The notes beneath the pieces are model-generated. The model had not been told where the DNA came from. It saw nothing but the letters and a program-made list of their open reading frames with translations, and did not search any database. Positions 6,360 to 11,959 of a stretch of DNA of 14,311 bases are shown piece by piece (within the stretch, counting starts at the first letter, position 1; each line of letters starts with the position of its first letter). The stretch is from Gemella haemolysans (lineage in GTDB: Bacteria > Bacillota > Bacilli > Staphylococcales > Gemellaceae): the NCBI RefSeq assembly GCF_901873445.1, contig NZ_CABFLN010000034.1, positions 1 to 14,311 on the forward strand, given 5' to 3'. The position numbers were made by a program, and so were the translations under genes.

Positions 6360-7514
6360 ATGAATAATAAAAAAATTATAAAATTTTCTGTTGATAGAAA
6401 AGGATATGCAGGAATAAGAAGCAGTAAGTATAGAGATTTTAATCTCAATCAAGGTTATGGTGAAATACAGTTCTCTTCTAAAAAGATTGAGTCTGATTTT
6501 AATGAATCGATGAAACTTTTTTCGGAATTTATCGAGAATTTTGAAGATCCTAAATATGCATTTAATGTAAAAAAGGCTATAGATTTATCTAAGTATAATG
6601 TGGATGCTAGGGCCTGGGAAATAGTTAGTAAAGATTGTACGGAATATGAAACAGAATTAAGATTAATACGACTAAGAGATGAAGCTTACAATTTTGAAGA
6701 AGGCTTTGTTGATGGTAAGCTATTCCCGATTAATTATCTATATCTGAGAGTCTGTCATCATCTTGCAGAATTTTATTTAGGTAATAAGTTATACAATAAG
6801 GTTCAGAATGCTTATAAGCCGTTTTATTTCATTTTAGATATGGATAATGAAGTTATGATGCCGATGTATCACAATTTTGTAGTAGCAAGTCTTATATTAA
6901 ATGATTTTACAGAGATTAATCGTTACTATAAACTTGCGAATAAACATGGTAAAAATGATGATGAGGTCATTTTATTATCAAAAGTTTTTTACCATTTGAT
7001 GCAGGGAGAAGAGAAAGAGGCTGTTGCATTTTTCAACAAATTGATTAAAGTTAATAAATATATTTCTGATGTTTTAGATAGAATAACTAATCCTAAGTTA
7101 ATCAAGTTTAGTACGGACGATGATTGTAGGTATTTAGAAGCTCTTAATACTGTTATGAAATTCGATTATTTCTTAAGTAAGGAGTACTATTTTGATTTCT
7201 TAATGCATATAAGAGAAAGTGAATATGTTATTGGAGATGATTTGGATAAATATGCGAATCGTAAGGAAATAACAGTTACTGATATGAAACGAGATAGATC
7301 ATTTATGGCTATTCGAGATACAGAATTAAAAATTATGCATGCGAACTTTTTATTAACAAAAGAAGATTTCTTAGAGATTACTAAGGCTGAGTTTTTGAAA
7401 ATAAAAGGTTTAGGTAAGGGAACAATCAGAAACTTGCATATGAATGGTGTAATGTTTGCTGATGATAGTGAGTTTGATATCCAGATGGAGCTAATGGAGG
7501 ATGACTTATGGTAA
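6360..7514 (+). CDS. Unrecognised protein: helical body with C-terminal helix-hairpin-helix
   Basis: This 384-residue protein has no signal peptide or membrane span, so it is probably cytoplasmic. A polar N-terminal segment (about 1-40) is followed by a long helical body (about 45-325) whose paired amphipathic helices resemble degenerate TPR-like repeats, for example around LAEFYLGNKLYNKVQNAY and VFYHLMQGEEKEAVAFFNKL. The C-terminal part (about 331-366) reads LTKEDFLEITKAEFLKIKGLGKGTIRNLH and fits a helix-hairpin-helix of the RNA polymerase alpha-CTD or RuvA kind, with GLGKGT as the hairpin. An acidic tail ends the protein. It overlaps the next gene by seven bases, and the two share architecture and C-terminal motif, suggesting ancient duplication and a joint role. 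I do not recognise the family; DNA or RNA binding is inferred only from the helix-hairpin-helix. Confidence 0.8.
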   Translation: MNNKKIIKFSVDRKGYAGIRSSKYRDFNLNQGYGEIQFSSKKIESDFNESMKLFSEFIENFEDPKYAFNVKKAIDLSKYNVDARAWEIVSKDCTEYETELRLIRLRDEAYNFEEGFVDGKLFPINYLYLRVCHHLAEFYLGNKLYNKVQNAYKPFYFILDMDNEVMMPMYHNFVVASLILNDFTEINRYYKLANKHGKNDDEVILLSKVFYHLMQGEEKEAVAFFNKLIKVNKYISDVLDRITNPKLIKFSTDDDCRYLEALNTVMKFDYFLSKEYYFDFLMHIRESEYVIGDDLDKYANRKEITVTDMKRDRSFMAIRDTELKIMHANFLLTKEDFLEITKAEFLKIKGLGKGTIRNLHMNGVMFADDSEFDIQMELMEDDLW

Positions 7515-8539
7515 AACGTGACAAACAATTTGAATTATTGCTTAAAGAGTTTTTAAAAACTGAGGGAGAACATTTTTCTAATAGAGAAGATGCTATCGAG
7601 GTTTTTGAGCATATTTATAATATGGTGGAAGATGGCTATGATATAGATGGACCTCTTGGTGATATTGTTGATGCGATTGATGACAGTGATATGAGTGTTT
7701 TTGACAAGGTTAATGCCTTACGAGAACTGCATGAGGAAAATCACAGTGGTATAGAGATGGCTATTGAGCTTGGAGAGGATATTTTATATTCAGAAAGTGA
7801 TGAAGATACTGAAGAGATGATATTAGCGGATGCTCTTGCGGGGTATTATGTTAAAGCAGGTATGTACGAAGAAGCTGCGAAATTATATAGGCTTTTGTTA
7901 GAAGCTAGTCCTTCAGATTTTTCTGAGGTTACAGACGAATTGACGCATGTTTATGTTCGTCTAAATAGAGATGATTTGATGAGAGATCATATTAAACGTT
8001 TCGATTATTTAGAATCAGAACCTACATTATTACTATTAAGCATCTTTAGTATAAATCAAGATAAATTCGATGAAGCTCACTATTATATGACGAAGCTTAA
8101 AGAACTTAATAAATATACTGGTATTATCTTTAAAGGTGGTTTTGAAAAAGTTGAAAGCTTTATAGAGGGAACTCTGCAAGATGAAAAGGATTTGCAAAAA
8201 ACAGAAGCTTTTGAAATGCATTTTGCAGCTAATATAGCTAAAGATTACCTAACTAGTAAATACCATTATGAATTGTTAGAGAAATTCTATAAAGAAGAAT
8301 TAGAAAACAGAGTAATTCTGATAGTGGAAGGACGTTGGAACATTTCTAAGGAAATGATGAAAAAAGATCCTGTTTTTTCTGGTATGGAAAGACAATTAAA
8401 CAAGTTTATCGATGCTGAATTATATAATAAAGAAATACTCGAATCTTATACGGAAAAAGAGCTGAAAAAACTAGGTGGAATAGGAGCTACAGTTATCCAA
8501 AAATTAAAAAATAACGGTGTTAAGTTTAAAGAAGACTAG
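7508..8539 (+). CDS. Unrecognised protein: TPR-like body with C-terminal helix-hairpin-helix
   Basis: This 343-residue acidic, soluble protein is a probable distant paralogue of the preceding one. A helical N-terminal region (about 1-105) leads to one recognisable TPR-like unit near residues 115-145 (LAGYYVKAGMYEEAAKLYRLLLEASP) and weaker helical pairs to about 200, for example FSINQDKFDEAHYYMTKLKELN. The C terminus (about 306-340) holds LESYTEKELKKLGGIGATVIQKL then NNGVKF, a helix-hairpin-helix with GGIGAT as the hairpin, aligning with GLGKGT and NGVMF in its neighbour. GGAGG at 7496-7500 is seven bases before the ATG, inside the end of the upstream gene, so translation is coupled. A scaffold that docks to nucleic acid or polymerase is conceivable, but this is inference. 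Confidence 0.8.
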   Translation: MVKRDKQFELLLKEFLKTEGEHFSNREDAIEVFEHIYNMVEDGYDIDGPLGDIVDAIDDSDMSVFDKVNALRELHEENHSGIEMAIELGEDILYSESDEDTEEMILADALAGYYVKAGMYEEAAKLYRLLLEASPSDFSEVTDELTHVYVRLNRDDLMRDHIKRFDYLESEPTLLLLSIFSINQDKFDEAHYYMTKLKELNKYTGIIFKGGFEKVESFIEGTLQDEKDLQKTEAFEMHFAANIAKDYLTSKYHYELLEKFYKEELENRVILIVEGRWNISKEMMKKDPVFSGMERQLNKFIDAELYNKEILESYTEKELKKLGGIGATVIQKLKNNGVKFKED

Positions 8540-8592
8540 AGTTTTTTTGGAGAAAGAGTACAATTTGTCGTCGACTGCATATAAAAAAACTC
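8539..8592. repeat. Long-loop inverted repeat after the second helix-hairpin-helix gene
   Basis: GAGTTTTTTT (8539-8548) is complementary to AAAAAAACTC (8583-8592) across a 34-base loop. It begins at the last base of the stop codon. No T-run follows the 3' arm on the plus strand, so it is not itself a standard terminator. Confidence 0.5.
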
Positions 8593-8633
8593 CAACCAAC
8601 AATTTGTTTAGTATTGTTGTATATACAAAAAAT

Positions 8634-8685
8634 AAAAAATCTGGGAAGTGAATCAAAAGTGATTCATAGTTTCCTAGATTTTTTT
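8634..8685. terminator. Bidirectional terminator in the convergent intergenic region
   Basis: The arms AAAAAATCTGGGAA plus GTGAATCA and TGATTCAT plus TTTCCTAGATTTTTT pair around an AAAG loop, with two G-U pairs and a 2-base bulge. There is a T-run on the plus strand (8679-8685) and an A-run at the opposite edge, so it can stop transcripts from either side. It ends the helix-hairpin-helix operon and backs up the terminator of the opposing operon. Confidence 0.85.
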
Positions 8686-8688
8686 GTT

Positions 8689-8892
8689 ATTCAAAATGGA
8701 AAAAACAGGCAAAATTTCCATTTTGAGGTCATAAAATAAATTCAAAATGGAAAAAAGGGTCGAAATTTCCATTTTGAGGTTATAAAATCAATTTAAAATG
8801 GAAAAAAACAGGAGAAATTCCATTTTGGGCTTGGAAAAGTAATCCAAAATGGAAAAAACAGTAAAAATTTCCATTTTGAGATTAGGGTGTAA
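8689..8892. repeat. Four hairpins in tandem at an exact 51-bp period
   Basis: Four units start at 8689, 8740, 8791 and 8842, each exactly 51 bp. Each unit carries a close variant of CAAAATGGAAA, about 12 bases of variable loop, then TTTCCATTTTG, so every unit folds into a hairpin of about 11 bp. The stems are nearly invariant; loops and linkers vary (AAACAGGC, AAGGGTCG, ACAGGAGA, ACAGTAAA in the loops). A plus-strand frame through the array is closed by stops. On the minus strand one frame stays open through most of the array (see findings). The array sits between convergent operons and outside any gene. Confidence 0.9.
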
Positions 8893-8908
8893 GTGCCCCC
8901 TCACACCC
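8885..8908. repeat. GC-rich small hairpin next to the 51-bp array
   Basis: GGGTGT (8885-8890) is complementary to ACACCC (8903-8908), and GTG/CAC can pair in the 12-base loop in an alternative fold. It is unusually GC-rich for this DNA and lies between the array and the terminator of the minus-strand operon. Confidence 0.5.
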
Positions 8909-8920
8909 ATAATAAGTTAT

Positions 8921-8986
8921 AATAAAAACCTCCTGTATGAAATTACATAAAACCTATTATTTTAAGTAAATCGCATAAGGGAGGTT
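8921..8986 (-). terminator. Terminator of the yabN-mnmM-CYTH operon
   Basis: Read on the minus strand, AACCTCC plus CATA-side pairing (8986-8974) pairs with 8939-8927 through a stem of about 12 bp with one mismatch and a 34-base loop. It is followed by TTTTTATTAT. It lies about 20 bases after the CYTH stop at 9006. The long loop makes it less certain than the other terminators, but the position and T-run fit. Confidence 0.6.
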
Positions 8987-9005
8987 GTTTTAATAGTTAT
9001 TTAGG

Positions 9006-9578
9006 TTAACGTTTTGAATATTCAACAGCTCTTGCTATTTTTGGTTTTGCTGGATTTTTATCTATATTATTTTCTTCTAATAGTTTCTCAAATGCAGCTA
9101 GTCCTGATCCGTAATCTTTAGTTTCGAATTCTAGTTCATAATCGACAATATCGTTGATAAATGTTGTTTTATCAAGAACTAGTAATCCTTCTTCTAAAGT
9201 TATTTCATGTCTTAAAGTTTCTATTTTTTGAATTAGCATCGGAGTTTTAATTTTTACGTTCATTCGCTCTAGCTCGGAAATAATTTCGTTTGGTAAAATT
9301 GGTAGTACCGTTGGTTCTTTCGGATGTCTTTCATCAAGTGGTACGTTTATTTCAACGTTTTGAGTTTCACCTTTTATTTTTAGAGTAATCTCTGTTTTTT
9401 TGTTAGTATATCGAATTCTTAGTGCAGCTCCGATTTTCTTGAAACTTTCATCTGCATCATCATAGTAGAAATTTTTGTTAATTATTTCTTCAGAATTACT
9501 TAGGTTGTATTTTTCATATAATGCATCATATTGTTCTTTTGTCAGTAAGTTTTTAAATTCTATTTCTATTTCTCGCAT
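9006..9578 (-). CDS. CYTH domain protein, YjbK-like
   Basis: This 190-residue cytosolic protein is of the CYTH (triphosphate tunnel) superfamily. The hallmark ExExK motif is at the very start, EIEFK (5-9). Other family features are the NFYYDD segment, ALRIRYTNKKTEITLKIKG with alternating basic residues that line the tunnel, DKTTF, and DYELEFETKDY near the C terminus. The length matches Bacillus YjbK (about 190). Members hydrolyse or bind triphosphates or related polyphosphates; the substrate of YjbK-type proteins is not settled. The gene overlaps mnmM by 13 bases, with AAAGGAAA inside the mnmM end as ribosome binding site. It is the last gene of the minus-strand operon. Confidence 0.9.
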   Translation of the reverse strand: MREIEIEFKNLLTKEQYDALYEKYNLSNSEEIINKNFYYDDADESFKKIGAALRIRYTNKKTEITLKIKGETQNVEINVPLDERHPKEPTVLPILPNEIISELERMNVKIKTPMLIQKIETLRHEITLEEGLLVLDKTTFINDIVDYELEFETKDYGSGLAAFEKLLEENNIDKNPAKPKIARAVEYSKR

Positions 9579-10135
9579 GAAATTTCCTTTCTTTTTTCAA
9601 TCGCAATAATAAATGGTGCATTGTTTTTCTGATTTATAAATTGATAAATTAGCACTTCGGCTTCTTTTTGGTCAAGGTTTTGGAGTTCATTTAACAATGC
9701 TTCTTTCTCTACCTTACCATTTTCATGTCCCCAGTAGACAACAATGACGATTCTGCCACCGATTTCTAGATGTAATAAAAATTTCTTAATAGTCGCAAGT
9801 GTAGTCTCAGCTAGTGTTGTAATCTCGTGATCAGCATTTGGTAGATATCCTAGATTAAAGACAACAGCACGAACTTTCTCATCTATATATTTATCGAATT
9901 CAAAATGAGAATCAAGAACAATCTCACATTTATCAGTTAGTTCTGCTTCTTTAATAAGGTTTGTTGTATTTTCTATTGCCAATTGTTGAATGTCGAATGC
10001 ATAAACTTTTTTCGCTGAAGTTTTTGCCAGAAACAGTGTATCATTCCCATTTCCAGCAGTAGCATCAACGACGATTGAGTTTTTATCTATAACTTCTTTT
10101 AATAATTTTTTGCTAAAAGCTAATACCTTATCCAT
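9566..10135 (-). CDS. mnmM: tRNA (mnm5s2U34) methyltransferase MnmM (YtqB family)
   Basis: This 189-residue class I SAM-dependent methyltransferase has the SAM-binding motif I DATAGNGND (24-32), the acidic end of strand 2 in YAFDIQ (45-50), and the family-specific blocks FNLGYLPN (93-100), YWGHENGKVEK (134-144) and FINQKNNAPFIIAIEK (166-181). These match Bacillus subtilis YtqB, about 194 residues, which has been shown to be MnmM, converting nm5s2U34 to mnm5s2U34 in tRNA. AAGGA in AATAAGGACATTAAT precedes the ATG. It lies 21 bases after the yabN stop and overlaps the CYTH gene, so it is the middle cistron. The protein is complete and all expected motifs are present. Confidence 0.9.
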   Translation of the reverse strand: MDKVLAFSKKLLKEVIDKNSIVVDATAGNGNDTLFLAKTSAKKVYAFDIQQLAIENTTNLIKEAELTDKCEIVLDSHFEFDKYIDEKVRAVVFNLGYLPNADHEITTLAETTLATIKKFLLHLEIGGRIVIVVYWGHENGKVEKEALLNELQNLDQKEAEVLIYQFINQKNNAPFIIAIEKRKEISCEK

Positions 10136-10156
10136 ATTAATGTCCTTATTATAAAA

Positions 10157-11086
10157 TTATTTTTGTCTATCTGCTTTCATTTCAGAAAGAATGTCATTAA
10201 GTTCGTAGTAGTTATCGCTAGCGATTGTAAAGTCAAGTGATGTATTGATAATTTCAGCTAGCAGTTTCGAATTATCACTTGTATAGTCTTCTTCTCTATC
10301 AAGGTTAGCTTTAAGACCTGCGACAAGTCTCTCTAATTTTTCTACTAAATCAGTTTCTGTAGTGTCATCATTTTCATCGAAATCTTTAGTGTAATCTTTA
10401 ATATTAAAGCTAAGACCATCTTTTAATGGTGCAATGTATAAAGCACGTAGGTTATTTACGTCTTCACCAACTGCAGCTGAGAGTTCGTGTAGAGGTGCAG
10501 TATAAATTTTTTCGTCTTCAGCACCAGCTTGCTCGATAACTTTAACTTCATGGTCGTAAGGATAGAAAGACATAAGCTCATCTGATACATTAGCCGCAGT
10601 TAAATCGTCATAACATTGTGTTATAAGCAGATGTTGTAGGGGGTTAACCTGTCTTAGAGTTTCTAATGCAGTAGCATCTACAAGAGAAAATCCTTCTACG
10701 GGATCGAATTGTGCTGCATTGAAGCATGAATCTAAAAAGCTCTCGCCACCAACGATTTTTACGTTTTCATCACTGTTTATTAGAAGTTGAGTAGTTAGCT
10801 CTGCAACCATCGGGTGCCCAGGAACAAGATACATTACATCGCTATTTTCAGAAAGTTCAAGAACATAATTTGCAATACCGTTATAAGTATTCTCGAAATT
10901 TTCACTTTCTGTATAAAATCTATCGCAAGTTTCAAATTTGATGTTGTTTTCTTCTAAGAAAGAAATCGCAGGATGTTCCTTAGTACGTGCTATGACCATA
11001 GCATTCGTGTTATTTAATAAAAGTTTTTTAATATTTTCTTTAATGTTTGAACTATCATTCGGTCCAAGTCCAATAATATAAATCAT
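10157..11086 (-). CDS. yabN: YabN-type SAM-dependent (tetrapyrrole) methylase domain protein without obvious MazG
   Basis: This 309-residue protein has an N-terminal tetrapyrrole-methylase fold (about 1-225): MIYIIGLGPND at the start, the loop VPGHPMVAE (88-96), GGESFLDSCFNAAQFDP (113-129) and LITQCYDDLTAANV. These match the N-terminal half of Bacillus YabN. In YabN this is followed by a MazG NTP pyrophosphatase of about 250 residues. Here only about 80 residues follow, an acidic linker and a helical tail without the EExxE pattern of MazG. The start at 11086 is chosen because AAGGAG lies six bases upstream and the protein begins exactly at the conserved first strand; the longer in-frame start at 11188 would add 34 unrelated residues encoded by the leader repeat. 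It heads the minus-strand operon. The substrate is unknown. Confidence 0.85.
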   Translation of the reverse strand: MIYIIGLGPNDSSNIKENIKKLLLNNTNAMVIARTKEHPAISFLEENNIKFETCDRFYTESENFENTYNGIANYVLELSENSDVMYLVPGHPMVAELTTQLLINSDENVKIVGGESFLDSCFNAAQFDPVEGFSLVDATALETLRQVNPLQHLLITQCYDDLTAANVSDELMSFYPYDHEVKVIEQAGAEDEKIYTAPLHELSAAVGEDVNNLRALYIAPLKDGLSFNIKDYTKDFDENDDTTETDLVEKLERLVAGLKANLDREEDYTSDNSKLLAEIINTSLDFTIASDNYYELNDILSEMKADRQK

Positions 11087-11131
11087 AAGTTTCTCCTTAT
11101 TATAGGTATAGTCTATTTTTCTAATCTTAAA

Positions 11132-11186
11132 GAGGGTGGTTCGAAAATCGTGATTTTGGAGAAACCGATTTTGTCGAATTATCCTC
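11132..11186 (-). repeat. Interspersed hairpin repeat, copy 2, in the yabN operon leader
   Basis: Read on the minus strand this copy aligns with 5775-5830 over its full length, sharing the blocks ATTCGACAAAATC, TTTCT, AAATCACGATTTT and the CTC end. Its own arms TTCG-(AC)-AAAATCG and CGATTTT-CGAA pair with a 2-base bulge around a 15-base loop, and flanking GAGG/CCTC extends the stem. It lies between the -10 at 11203-11208 and the yabN start, so it is transcribed as part of the 5' leader. Confidence 0.7.
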
Positions 11187-11202
11187 ATTCTTTAACATAG
11201 TT

Positions 11203-11211
11203 ATTATAACA
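11203..11211 (-). promoter_or_regulatory. Extended -10 promoter of the yabN operon
   Basis: On the minus strand TGTTATAAT reads as an extended -10 (TGn plus TATAAT). No good -35 is seen 16-18 bases upstream, which extended -10 promoters can tolerate. The predicted leader is about 110 nt and contains the interspersed repeat. Between this point and 11600 I see only AT-rich sequence with no credible gene. Confidence 0.55.
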
Positions 11212-11610
11212 TAAATAGTCTATCGATTGATTAAAAACATTTTTAACACAAATATGTAGTGAGAGAACTGAATTTCTAATGTTGAAAAAAGATAGAAAAT
11301 ATAAATAATAATTATATGTTGCACATTGATAAACAACTATGTTTACTACAGTATAGAGAAGAAAAATTACCATGGTGAGTTAAGTTGCGTGAGGGAATAT
11401 TAGAAAATATATAATTTTAGAGTTAATTTTTCTAAAGAAAAAAATAAATATCTATCTAAATACTGTAAGGACAAGGGTTGTAAAATTATCAGTAAGAAAA
11501 TAAAACATTGAATTTTTGACTATACAAGTTTAAGGAAAAGTAAAAATGTTTCAGAGTCAAAACATTGATAAAATATTAAAAATGACAGATGAAAGCTTGA
11601 TATCTTTAGA

Positions 11611-11648
11611 TTTACATATAATTAGTAAAGTGGTATAATTGAATTATA
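11611..11648 (+). promoter_or_regulatory. Extended -10 promoter with overlapping palindromes, DUF6110/P-type ATPase operon
   Basis: TTTACA (11611-11616), a 17-bp spacer and TGGTATAAT (11631-11639) form a strong extended -10 promoter. Two dyads overlie it: TTTAC-N9-GTAAA (11611-11629), across the -35 and spacer, and the perfect 15-bp palindrome TATAATT-G-AATTATA (11634-11648), from the -10 to the start site. The second has the 7-1-7 symmetry of Fur-family boxes but is not a clear match to a PerR or Fur consensus. Metal-dependent repression is plausible for a metal ATPase. Confidence 0.65.
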
Positions 11649-11676
11649 ATAATGTATTTATAAGGAGGAATTGAAT

Positions 11677-11958
11677 ATGTCAATTAAAGCGTTAAAAGTT
11701 GCTAAAGCAGCGCTTAAAACACCAGGGGTATTTGCAGGAGGAGTAGCATTCGGGACTTTCGGTCTTAAACTTTTAGCAAGTAAAGATGCTAAGAAAGGTT
11801 ACTCAGTTGTTTTATCAAAATTATATAAAGCAAAAGATGGAGTAGAAGGAACTGTTTCAAACATCAAGCAACATGCTGATGATATAGTGGCAGATGCTAA
11901 AGACTTATACGAAAAAGAAAAAAGAGAAAGCAATCTTCAAGAATTAGAGGCAAAATAA
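11677..11958 (+). CDS. Small single-span membrane protein, probably DUF6110, partner of the P-type ATPase
   Basis: This 93-residue protein has a basic N-terminal helix (SIKALKVAKAALK), a glycine-rich hydrophobic span at about 17-34 (GVFAGGVAFGTFGLKLL), the sequence SKDAKKGY, then a charged amphipathic helix to the end containing NIKQHADDIVADAKDLY. The ATG at 11677 is used rather than the in-frame TTG at 11671 because AAGGAGG (11662-11668) is eight bases from the ATG and only two from the TTG. From memory this fits DUF6110, a family found beside P-type ATPases in Bacillota. The plan of one membrane span plus a soluble helical tail, encoded just upstream of a metal ATPase, is like mycobacterial PacL (DUF1490). 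The C terminus here is glutamate-rich and lacks the histidine/aspartate metal motif of PacL1. It is one base from the ATPase start. Confidence 0.75.
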   Translation: MSIKALKVAKAALKTPGVFAGGVAFGTFGLKLLASKDAKKGYSVVLSKLYKAKDGVEGTVSNIKQHADDIVADAKDLYEKEKRESNLQELEAK

Positions 11959-11959
11959 G

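Noticed and set aside
8689..8892. CRISPR array
   Set aside because: The units are palindromic with variable loops, spacers are not unique sequences of constant length outside the repeat, and no cas gene is present.
11132..11150. T-box leader suggested by AGGGTGGTTCG
   Set aside because: It only faintly resembles the T-box core AGGGTGGNACCGCG, lies on the strand opposite to the nearest gene, and is fully explained as part of the interspersed repeat.
11087..11188. N-terminal extension of the YabN-like protein from a start at 11188
   Set aside because: The extra 34 residues are encoded by the leader repeat, do not resemble the family, and the ATG at 11086 has AAGGAG at the right distance.
11185..11373. 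62-codon minus-strand frame upstream of the yabN operon
   Set aside because: No ribosome binding site, odd hydrophobic/aromatic composition, and it overlaps the operon promoter.
11503..11575. Direct repeat AAAACATTGA (two copies about 50 bp apart)
   Set aside because: Too short and AT-rich to distinguish from chance, with no flanking structure.
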